From assembly GCA_963924555.1 (NCBI GenBank), contig OZ004586.1, positions 3,182,501 through 3,246,500 of the forward strand: DNA of 64,000 nucleotides. Reading direction: 5' to 3'. The notes under the pieces were generated by a model. It was not told the DNA's origin and searched no databases. It saw nothing but the letters and a program-made list of their open reading frames with translations. A program made the position numbers and the translations under genes. Each line of letters opens with the position of its first letter. Position 1 is the first letter of the stretch. Positions 33,457 to 43,705 of the stretch are shown in pieces. This DNA comes from Crambe crambe. Lineage: Eukaryota > Porifera > Demospongiae > Poecilosclerida > Crambeidae.

Positions 33457-36384
33457 TCAAAATAACTTTTGGATGTAAAACATGCACAAATATAGCTCCT
33501 TTTCAAATACTGTTGTATACTTTTCTGATGTTTGTGGCATTTGTGTAGTCGTTACATGTCCATATGCTGCACAAGCATCCATTTCCATTCCATCAGCAGG
33601 ACCTCTATAAATACAACAGTCTATGATCAATATAGGCTAATTGAGACTTCCTTAGCTCTAAATAATTATTTTGTGGGCAAGATCTTAGCTATAATGCATA
33701 TTTTAATGGCATGTAGGTGCTATTTTGAGATATTTGTTCAAAATTTAACATATGTACACATAGCTAAAAGCCATAATAGCTGCATGGTTACATATTTTTA
33801 TAGTAAACAAAGATTTCGACAAGAAACCAGATTACCATAGCTAGCTACATTTTTAAATCGATGGCCTAACCTTAAGTATTATACATGGTTAGCTTATACT
33901 TAGGACCTGAAAAGATCTATAAATTCTTTTTTATTTCCTTTCTGGTGACGGTTGCACATAGAGTACAAAATGAAGTTGATAACAGTGGAGAATAAGACAG
34001 TCAAGAGAAAGGTGAGTATGAATGTAACAGCAACAGCAATGGATAAGTCCCTCCTACATGTAACACCTGTAAAGAGAAAATGATCAGCTGTAACATCATC
34101 AATGTCATAATTTGTAGTCATATGTGTCGGGTTTTTTTTAAGGTGACTGTTATACAGTAAGCAGGTTCCCTCAGATATTGTGCTAAATGAGATGGTGTAT
34201 AGCTATACTATGCATGATAGCTAATTGTATGACTTACGTACATATCATTGTAATGGTACTGGTTGTAGTTGCAATTGACATAGTTGTAGGAGGTATTACT
34301 GGTCTTACTGCATCTGACCTTTCCCCCATAATAACTTCTCCATTAATTTCAGCTGTAGCAGCTACCTGAAACTGGTAATTTATGATGTTTGATTCAGTCA
34401 AATTTTCAATAACAACCGAGTTCACAGAGCTGAGAACAATGATGGATTCATCGACCTCTGTCTCATTATTGTCTGTCACATTGATAAAGTAGTAAACCAT
34501 GTAGTAGATAATCATAGGGTTGTTAATACTCTCCCAGGAAACTCTGACTGAGGAATCAGTACATTCATCACTTTGGCTAATGAGAGAAAATGACATAATA
34601 ATAGTGATGATTCTGGTACGTATATTGACTCACCTGGTGCTTCAAAGGTAATCTGATCAGATAAATTAGCAGGTTCTCCTCGACCTATTTTTGTGTATGC
34701 AGTGACTGTAATATCAGAGACTCTTGTTTGTGGAGTCAATGATGGGATAGTGAATGTAGTTCTCAAGTCTGAGATCTTGACTCTGACAATATTGTCACCA
34801 TTGACTGTGTAAGTGACTTCATAACTGATGATGACTCCATTAGGTTCTTGAGGTGGACTCCAAGTGAGTGCAGTGGAAGTGAACTTTGGAGTTCCAGCGA
34901 GGTTAGACACAGGACCAGGAGCTACACATAAAAGACACTAAGACTGTTGTTACAGTTATGGCTATGATTACTTTCTTCTTCTGTCAGAATACTGGTTACA
35001 TTAGAAAAGGGTCCAGTGCCATCGTCATTGACTCCAGCAACTCTGAAGGTGTAGTTTGTGTAAGGAGTGAGTCCACTAACTATGAAGGTCCTATTTATCA
35101 CCACACCAGGGATCAGAGCCCCTCCCACTTCTTGGAATTCCACTGTGTAGTTAGTGATTGGACCATTGCGTTCAATGCATCTGATTTGTGTCCAGGACAC
35201 ACTAACACTTCTGGAGGTGGCAGAGGAAGTATTGACGTGTGGGGAAGCAGTAGGTGCTGCAGCTGAATAAACAATTAGCATAAATATTTAATTTCAGTGT
35301 ATGGTCATAGCTACCAGCTGCCTTTGTAGTGAACTCTACAGTTGGTGTCAGAGTAGCAGTGAATCCACTTGGTTATGTAACAGTAATGGTTACATTGTAA
35401 ATACTGAATTCCTGTAGGTTAGTGAACTCCACTGTGGAAATACCAGTGGTCATTTTGGACTTATCATCCTCAACCACTTGACAAAACTGCCTTGTACCAG
35501 TTACTCGTCTCAGTTCTACTCTATACTCATCCATTGGGAGACTGAATGGAGGCTGGGTCCAGGATGGTCACAGACGTGGCAGTCAGTGATGAAAAAGTGA
35601 TATTTATTGGCATGCTGAAATCTGATAGAACACTCATTAGTTACTGATTGTACATAATAAGTTACATTTCCTCACCTCTTACAGTGCCACTCACAGGTCC
35701 TACTACTATTGGAGTCCCATAAAGTGCAACCAGCCAATAACTAACTGTAATACCAGGTGCCTGTCCTACATCACGACTAGATGCTGTAGATGCTGCTCTT
35801 ATGCCAACACTGAAGTCTATAGGTCTTGTGTCACCTGTTGTTATTAGGTATCCCCCACTAGGAGGATTGGGTGGTTTGTGTCCAGGAGACTCTCACTGTA
35901 TTTATCCCAATCTGTCTAACCATGAGGTCAGTAGGAGCTTGTTCTGCATGTAAGTTAACACACCCATCTTAATAGGATCGTTAGCTGACACACACCCATT
36001 TTTAGTGTACATTCCCAATCCCAAATTCCATGATTAAATGATACCGTGAATACTAGCTAGCTTTGTACGTATATAGCACCATTATTATTATGCATGCATG
36101 CAGTAGTTATAGTGACATACGTAGCTAGCTCACATACGTATTATGATAGCTACACATAGCATTCTCCAAATAAAAAGATCATAATGTTGAAGAATAATAT
36201 TAATCTTCCAAAACAGTTGTTCTCTTCTCTTCTTTCAAGGATATATTTTGTTAGCATTCATTTACTAGCTAGCTAATATCAACAATCACATCTTGCTACC
36301 TACAAATAGACCTCACTCACCTTGACTGCGCACAAGCATGAGGGTGGACACAAGTCCAAACAGAACTAACACACCATTCAACAT
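33457..36384 (-). pseudogene. Short FN3 receptor with variant tail, broken (gene H)
   Basis: Exon order as in genes F and G: signal 36384-36321, FN3 exons 35943-35676, 35621-35315, 35256-34972, 34921-34634 and 34576-34242, membrane exon 34066-33907, terminal exon 33604-33457. Lesions: one extra base in module 1 near 35876, a 2-base deletion near 35570 and an in-frame TAA near 35373 in module 2, and a 16-base deletion at the start of module 5. The 3' exons are still open: membrane helix VAVTFILTFLLTVLFSTVIN, basic MCNRHQKGNKK, and a tail with AAYGHV and EKYTTV. Helix and tail differ from genes F and G. All FN3 exons are phase 1-1, so skipping could bypass damage, but damage in three modules makes a full product unlikely. 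Confidence 0.75.
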
Positions 36385-36464
36385 GATTACTAGCCTAGCT
36401 AGTTACTACATCATGCACGGATGCATGAACTAGTATACTTCAAGTCTAAAAAGCCTTTTGTTTC

Positions 36465-36784
36465 TGTTTCGTTTCGTGTGATGAACTCTGGACCTTGTAT
36501 GTTTAACACCTCTGTTTGTACGTTTGTAACCTAATTGTCATTTCTGTGTGTTAAGTTTAAAAATTGTATAATTCTCTGTGTGCTTGTGAACCTTTGTCTG
36601 TGTTAATCTGTAACTCTTTGATGTGTTCTAGAAGTAGCTTGGGAGTGACTTGGTATAAAAAGGACAGATATAGAGCTCTTATTTCATTTTGTTTCGTGTG
36701 TCATCCTGAAACTCTACTTCGACTATTAATATTTTACTGATACTTGACTTCTGCATCGCGTCCTGACAGGTGACTTTATCACAC
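36465..36784 (+). mobile_element. Candidate solo LTR upstream of gene H
   Basis: About 320 bp absent from the matching positions of other copies (compare 3966-3990 and 12560-12600). Begins TGTTTCGTTTCGTG and ends near TTTATCACACA. Contains TTCTAGAA, then TATAAAA at 36653-36659 and a T-rich stretch, as in an LTR promoter. No flanking direct repeat was confirmed, so this is tentative. Confidence 0.35.
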
Positions 36785-37037
36785 ACAGATATAACATTTG
36801 GAAAACATGAAGCAGGCTATACTACATGTACATGGCATGCACAGTTAAGGGAGAGTGTACACTAGAAAGCTCTACATATTAATTTTTGTTTGGGAATTAT
36901 AGTAATCAGAGACATTTGGAAAACATGACGGCAAATTTTCTCTAAGTAGTATTAGACAATTTTATGAATAATTCCCTTTGATGTAATGAGGCAACTAGCT
37001 ATATCATATTAATTTTCGAGCATCCATTGACATTATT

Positions 37038-37065
37038 GGGGCGGGGGGGGGGGGGGGGGGGGGGG
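37038..37065. repeat. Poly-G tract
   Basis: Nearly uninterrupted run of G followed by TTGCTTTGC. A likely sequencing weak spot. Similar runs occur at 45031-45052 and 2866-2889. Confidence 0.9.
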
Positions 37066-37565
37066 TTGCTTTGCTTGCCCAATTTACCTTTTCAGGTTCA
37101 GTGAGTGCTCTGTAAAAAAAAAAGAGCAAGCGAAGAGTACCGTGAGAATGCATCTAGAATAACTAAAATGCATGCAATGTGGGTACCGGTGTCATAAAGT
37201 TTTGGGGACTCCGTAGTTCTAGGGACCCCCCGTCCCTAAATCTACCGTAGATATGGGGACCCCTTCATAGATATAGGGACCCCCAGTCCTCGCGCAAAGT
37301 GAGGGAGAGTGAAATAGTTCAAGCTGCCCATCTGTAGCTAGTACTTATTTTATCATCATGTACTGTTTTAGGGTTGGGGAAGTGGGCTATTCAGTTTGAG
37401 GCTGTCATCCATATGGACCACAGTTTTGGCCCTCCAATAGTTTAATATTAAAATACAAAATTACATTATCCTAGCTTGCATTAATTTTTATCCATATTAA
37501 TTTTTAATCACTACTACAACTACTACTATTATATTGTTTAGTTTCATAATGCTTATTTTATTTTA

Positions 37566-37601
37566 ATGATAATGATAATAATAATGATAATAATAATAAT
37601 A

Positions 37602-37664
<63 letters not shown>
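37566..37664. repeat. (AAT)n microsatellite
   Basis: About 30 units of AAT/ATA-type triplets, with GATAAT interruptions at the left end. Inside the 1.8-kb element. Confidence 0.95.
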
Positions 37665-38089
37665 GGTCAGATTCCTCTACCACACTTTCAGCAAAAATCC
37701 AACAGATTTAACGACCTCCAATAGCTAATATATCTGTAGATTCAATGATAAAATATCTGTAGCTACTGGCATCCACTAAAAATTTGACACCACAGCACAC
37801 AAAAACAATTATTATTGTACATTCAATAATGGAATGGGTCCCCATATTACAGAAGGACCTATCTATATATATCCACATCAGCATAGATTTGGGATGGGAT
37901 GCCATCCTGATTAGGAGATTGTAGCTCTGTATGCGAATAGTCTCATGTACATATAGCCAAGAAAATGGCTGCTGAAAATCTTATCTATAAATCTAAACTC
38001 ATCCCTAAATCTATATGCTGAGTCATCTCCTAATATCTGGGGCCCCATCCCCAAATGTATGAATTTATTATAGCTAGCTAAGTAACTAC

Positions 38090-38470
38090 AGTACCCTATC
38101 TGTAGCTATGGGGACCCCATCCCCAAATGTAACTCATCCAGATATACCGTATAGGTAGCTACCATTTCTCCATCTGTAGATATGGGGACCCCATCCCCAA
38201 ATGTATGCTTATCAAAAAAGATACCTCATCCAGATATACCGTAGGTACCATTCTCCATCTGTAGATATGGGGACCCCATCCCCAAATGTATGTTTATCAA
38301 TAAAGATACCTCATCCAGATATACCGTAGGTACCATTCTCCATCTGTAGATATGGGGACCCCATCCCCAAATGTATGTTTATCAATAAAGATACCTCATC
38401 CTTCTCCATCTGTAGATATGGGGACTCCATCCCCAAATTCATCCACAAATCTTCATAGATAATTATAGGA
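38090..38470. repeat. Minisatellite with 85-bp period
   Basis: Units start CATCTGTAGATATGGGGACC at 38171, 38256 and 38341 (exact 85-bp spacing), then a shortened unit at 38407, with a diverged unit near 38096. Each unit carries CCCCATCCCCAAATGTATG and CATCCAGATATACCGTAGG. Only this arm of the element is expanded. Confidence 0.9.
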
Positions 38471-39008
38471 ACCTTTTTAGATGGTCTACTTCACTTGTAT
38501 CATCTTTCTCCTACTCACGAGATGGTCTCTCATCTGCAACCTGCTCCTTCGTAATGCTGGCCAAGGATTGCTTGTTTGAAAATCTCTGTTTACCTCTCTG
38601 TCTCAGTTTGTGACAGTGATGCACCCTCAGACATCTTGCCCCAAATTGAAACAGCTATAGCCTATTATTGTGGTTTATATTACGTAGCTATACCTACAAG
38701 CATGCTATAATTATGAATATAAAGGGGAACAGCTTAGTTCCCAGACTGATTTTTTCTCGAGCTTGCTATTAGCAATACTATTGCTACTCGGCCAGATCTG
38801 GCTACTTTGGCTGGGGTCCCCATATCTACGCAGGGGTCCCCATATCTACCGTAGATATGGGGATGGAGGTTCCCATATCTACGTAGATTTAGGGATGGGG
38901 ATCCCCATATCTACGTCGATGTGGGGACGGGGATCCCCATATCTACGTAAATTTGGGGACGGGGGTCCCTGAAATAGGGGGTCCCCAAAACATTATGACA
39001 CCGGCAAG

Positions 39009-39838
39009 GGCGTATCGAGCTAGTCTCGCGGGCCCGACCCTTTACCAACCGAGAGGGAAGGAAAGAGTCAATACATGATCTTGTTTCAATTGCCCAAAGA
39101 TTTGGTGGCGGGCATGCGCAAAACGTCACGATACGTCACGGCTCTCAAACAGATTTTTTCGCGCGTGCACTTACAGAGTAGTCCTAGAGTTAGTCATGTC
39201 ATAGATATATCTATGGTCATGTTAATGAGCTGCTTGCTTGTATGCAGAGATCTCATAGGAAAGGAAAAAGAAAAGGCTGCATGGTCCAGGGTGTGCATCA
39301 GCCTGAACTGCTCCAGGTACTTGCAGGGAGTTGCACTGGAAAAATTTCCGACACTTTCTGACCAGAAAGCTGTTTCCAAGCCTCCTCCCACTCTCTTGAG
39401 TAGCCGCCTCCAGTCTGTAATCATATTTCTGCTCAGCCATGTAGCGCTAAGAAATCCAGAGCGCCTAAATTCGTGATGTATAATAACGTCATAATAGTCG
39501 CGCCCCTCCTTCCGAAGATTGCTGACTGTGCACAACAAGATCGTGTATGGGATTTTGACCAGACTCTTTCCTTCCCTCGCGGTTGGTAAAGGGTCGGGCC
39601 CGCGCGACTAGTATCGAGCCGCGAAGCGGCGAGAGGGCATGCAACTGCCAATGCTCTACGTATATATAGCTATAGACGGCATAGTGTAAAATGTTACTAA
39701 AAATAGCCTAGCCCTTGGTAGGCTCTGCCCGCATACGTCCGTTTACTGCAGTAAACTGTAGCTTAATATAGTAACAATTCACATTTCGCCGTCTATACTT
39801 GTTGCATGCCCTCTCGCCGCTTCGCGGCTCGATACGCC
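39009..39838. mobile_element. Outer foldback element split by a later insertion
   Basis: Left arm GGCGTATCGAGC, interrupted by 39021-39610, then resuming as CGCGAAGCGGCGAGAGGGC with CATGCAAC. The right arm, at about 39800-39838, is the exact complement (GTTGCATGCCCTCTCGCCGC with TTCGCGGCTCGATACGCC). Removing the inner element and one target duplication leaves about 230 bp. No coding capacity. Confidence 0.85.
39021..39610. mobile_element. 590-bp DNA element, TAGTCTC family, 9-bp target duplication
   Basis: Terminal inverted repeats of about 48 bases: TAGTCTCGCGGGCCCGACCC then TTTACCAACC, matched at the right end by the complement TAGTCGCGCGGGCCCGACCC. GTATCGAGC is duplicated at 39012-39020 and 39611-39619. 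It is nested inside the arm of the outer foldback. Overlapping open frames inside (about 39194-39538 minus; 39075-39476 plus) resemble nothing I recognise, so it is probably non-autonomous. Confidence 0.9.
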
Positions 39839-41294
39839 ATGAGCTCTTACCAAATGGTAGCCACTACTAAAAGCAGCATTACAAGTCATAGGAGCTACGT
39901 CTGATGATAGATCAGTAGTACATATTTATGCATTGGCATATCAGGGTCAGAGGTCATAATCACACTAGTGTGGGGCAAGCAAATAATTCCATGTGTCCAC
40001 ATCATTTATTAGCAATGTCTTAGCTGTAGGAAGAGAACAGAGAGTATGCCCAATCCTGCATTAAACATAATGATGGCAAGAAGATTTGATTGACCAAGTG
40101 CTTATTGGGTAAACGGGGTAATTCTGGTCACTCTTTATGACTGCTATGTTCAGTCCCTCGAAACGCAGAGGTTAAGCAAGGATGAGCTTCGAAATTTTTT
40201 TCCCAGACAGCACCACATTAGTACAGTTTATGCTCCAAAAAGATAGAGTGCAGGTTGAAATAATGTAGAATTAAAAATAATTTAAAGTGTGCAGCTAATA
40301 AATTGATAAAATCAAATTCATGGGGTAATTCCAGTCGGCTCATCTATTTTGCAGTTAAAGCTGTATAAAAGATTTATGAAGTTGTATTATAATTATTTGC
40401 ACCTGTTTAGATGCAACATGGACCTGGAGACAGTTGTAACTAAGTTCTATCAACCATTTGCAGTGATTTAGATTGAAAAAGATGATGAATTCAATAATAA
40501 TGTCTGGATACTGTAATAGCATGGTCAATTCCTCTCCTCTTTGCCCAGAACCTTGAGGGTTACTTCTCTGGCAGTTCCAGATAAAGGTTAAAACTTAATA
40601 CTTACTTTTCACACACAATCGGTAAGGGGTCTGGCTCGAGAATAGTCTAGATACTAGGTCCTGTAAGCTGTAAACTAGTGGCGATATTTCCTCTGTGTCT
40701 GATCTTTAGCTGCAAACTAAAGTGTAGTTACTTTCAGTATAAATGTAGTTAATAGTCTCACAGTTATGAGCTGCCTGCTTACCTTATCTCAGTAGCTAGC
40801 TATATACAAAATTCTGAAGTTTTGACTAACAGGCCTACCGTGATCATGTCAAACGTGACAGAATAACAAGTGCTCCTCTGCCAACAGGAAACAAGGTATA
40901 TGCTAATCATTCTACCCAAATGTAGTCAAGTGAACTAGCTACCTGTAGCAGGAAATGGTGCAAAAACTCTGTAGATACTGACATTCTTTCTCCGCGTGAC
41001 CGGAATTGCACCGCGACCGGAATTACCCCGCTTTACCCTAATTATCAGATGGGTGCACCATGGGAAACTTAGCTATCTAAAAGCAGTGGTATAGCTAATG
41101 AGAGTGAGTGCGTGGACGTAAAGTCATCCTCTTCCACACATTATCCACAATTAAGTCTGAATTAAGCAAGCCTTATCATGTAACTGTTTGAGCACAAGCC
41201 TGATACAATGTGTATGCACTTCCGAAAAAAATAACAATAACAACGTAGTTAGCTATAGAGTATCAATATGTAGATAAGAGTCTGTGCATGCTAG
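39839..41294. other. Intergenic stretch, no gene seen
   Basis: AT-rich sequence with no long frame, no clear splice pattern and no repeat I could define. It is the 3' side of the small secreted-protein gene and probably includes its 3' untranslated region. Confidence 0.5.
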
Positions 41295-43705
41295 CTATAT
41301 TTCAATATTGTCATTAAGACTCAAGAACTTTTCCTCGTCCATCTTCACATTTATAGTGAAAACCTACGTATAAAAGCAAAAAGTTAGTCAATTATTGTGT
41401 CATAACAGTCTTCATAATTATACTTACATATGTGATGGTCTTTTCTTCACTGGATTGTATTTTACCACTGAACTCAATTTCTGGTTTCCTGGTGCAAGCA
41501 TTGTTAGCTCTAAAATCTACTTGCAATTGTCTATTAACCATAAGTTAATCATTATAATCTCAACATAGTCAACATTGGTGGGTAGCTACCTTGCCATGTC
41601 ACCATCAGCATCACCATCACGAAATAGCACGTAAAAGTAGGTTGTGTTTACAATATGCCATTCATATCGGTTGAGTGCAATGCTTCCCGGTATACAACAA
41701 AGTGATTTTGTTTAAATATATACTGACACCCCTGCATAAAAAAGATAAACAATTATCATTAAAGGTGCTCTTTACTCCCGCCCACACGTGGTTGCTAGGA
41801 AAATCTAACTCTGGATCTGCTCATTGTAGAAAAATGCAAATATAGAGCACTCTTACACTACTACACACTAAAATGAAGAGTCTTGGATCATTGGTATAGG
41901 CGCTATGTGCAATCTTACTTCTGCACCTATATGAGAGTTCATCTTAGTGACCACTGGACTTACATAGCTAATTTTTGCTCCACACACTTCTCCTCTCCTT
42001 GTACTTTACAACATGATGTTGAGTTTTTCTTGATTTCACCTATCAGACTATGTGTTTTGGAAGTTCTAGACCAGATGGTAACAAAAACTCAACGTTATAG
42101 ACCTGATTCAAACTACAGTCAAAGAATGGGCTCATTCTGATATTTGGTTCCAGAGATGGATGCATCCAACCAGCGCATTAGACTATTCACTAAAGCCACC
42201 CATACTACAGCAGCGCACTATAATAACACCATTTTTGTGGTGATGATGAGTGATGATAGCCATATATGGTCATTCACTGCAAGTACTGTGCATGCTAGTA
42301 AAGAGCACCCTTAAGCTGGCTGATTATACAAACAAATAATGAACAGTAAATTTAATTAGCTATGGGCTGTAATTTTTTTGCGGATTTGCATTATAGCGTG
42401 ATCAAAAAATTTAAACCCTCAAACCCATAATGGTAAGATGTTTGATAGGGGAGTTACCCACAGAGAGAAAAGCATTATACACACTTATATACCCACAAGT
42501 AAGCATTACACACTTAAAACTGAATTGTACTGTCCTGGTTCTGGATCTGGTGAGAAAGTACATGGTGCAGGAGAGCAAAGAGAGAGGAAGTAGATATACT
42601 TGCCATCAGGTGAGGTAATGTTCATTCCTCTGCAAGTGAACATGCATGCACATAAGTAGCTAACTCAGTCCCAACAATCATACATCTTTGATAAAAATTT
42701 TGAAATGCCTAACAGTTAGGTTTTCTAAGACTAAAAGCCTGCATGGGGCACTTAAAAAACCTGTTATTTCCAGGATACACCGCACAATATAAAAAATTGA
42801 AGTTAATGAGTGAAGTTCTGAAGAGAAGCCAGCTTATCTTCTGGTACTTAGAAGTTCCAAAAAAAAAAAAAAAAAAAAAAAAAAAAAGCACAGATGAAAG
42901 TTTATTTCCAAGCACATAATCTATCTGAGTTCTCAACCTGGCTAGAATCTCCATGCATGAAGCTTAATAATGACTTCATTTGAAGCCTTTCTACTACGTA
43001 TGATAAGTCAGTGCTTTTTTGCTAAATTAGTTAGACAGCTCAATCAAAGAGTTGCCTCATGAAGGCCTTAAATGTCTTAGATCCCTAGGCCCGGCTTAGT
43101 CTCACTGTCCAACTAGGCAACCATGCAGTAACTTGTAGAGAAGTTAATTGCATGCCCTCCTCCATGCAGAGGTTCTGGTGATAGCTACATGCAATTGGTA
43201 AGACCAAGCAAATGAAAATACTCAGTTTATCAATATTTTGAGGAGGCAATTTTTGACAAAAAGCATTCCTAACTTCTATTGATTAAGAAATTTTGCATAA
43301 ATTTTCACCAAAATTAGCTATTGTGTTTAGAATAATGGCCTCCCTCATGGAAATTGTGACAATAAACAGCAGCAAATCTAGTTCACATGGCCTAGAAGAA
43401 GTTTAACTATTATTCTCATGTAGATGTCAGTTCACTAGCAAACAAGCCTTTATCAATATAATACTTACTTGAACCTGTTGGCAATCTTTAATTCTCACAT
43501 CTATTGTGAATATTTCCCCCTTGTATAGGCAGAGATTATCAGTCTTAGAATGAGTTAGTGCCTCTCTCACATCCTGCAACTCATTAGCAACAACCTCTGA
43601 CTGTGATTCACCATATTTTTCAAGGTCCACTACCTTGCCCCAGGCACAGCCACACAGCACTGAGGCTATGAGCAACAATATGCAGAAAGATAGGGTAGAA
43701 TTCAT
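41295..43705 (-). CDS. Small secreted protein, possible mannose-6-phosphate-receptor-like domain
   Basis: First exon 43705 to about 43471: strong signal peptide (MNSTLSFCILLLIASVLCGC) and a short acidic region, ending at a GTAAGT donor. An exon from about 42629 down to about 42520 encodes NITSPDGKYIYFLSLCSPAP then CTFSPDPEPGQYNSVLS. Three 3' exons join in phase: about 41682-41590 (RYEWHIVNTTYFYVLFRDGD), 41530-41428 (RQLQVDFRANNACTRKPEIE), 41363-41295 (VFTINVKMDEEKF, stop TAG). The order LC..C..GQY..V, then LFRDGD, then R-V-F...C...P resembles MRH domains of lysosomal-sorting receptors and lectins; that is a pattern judgement. The frame between exon 1 and the 42629 exon does not join directly, so an exon was missed or the gene is damaged. 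Confidence 0.5.
42860..42887. repeat. Poly-A run
   Basis: About 29 A, in the second intron region of the small secreted-protein gene. Could be a retroposon tail; no source sequence identified. Confidence 0.8.

Larger units (their letters stand above)
37186..39004. mobile_element. 1.8-kb non-autonomous element with repeated subterminal blocks
   Basis: Ends are inverted repeats: CCGGTGTCATAAAGTTTTGG on the left and the complement of ATTATGACACCGG with CCCCAAAACA on the right. Inside both ends are many copies of a GGGGACCCC-type block joined to ATCTACGTAGAT or CCGTAGATATGG words, in both orientations. CCGG on both sides could be a 4-bp target duplication or part of the ends. No transposase frame. 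Holds the microsatellite and minisatellite listed next. Confidence 0.65.

Noticed and set aside
38090-38470. CRISPR-like regular spacing of repeats
   Set aside because: The 85-bp units are tandem and contiguous without unique spacers, inside a eukaryotic element.
39075-39538. Overlapping frames on both strands inside the 590-bp element as a possible transposase
   Set aside because: Too short, no catalytic motif recognised, and both strands are open, which suggests base composition rather than coding.
42709-42954. Frame with a phenylalanine run as a missing exon of the small secreted protein
   Set aside because: The run comes from a poly-A tract on the plus strand, and no acceptor/donor pair gives the needed phase.
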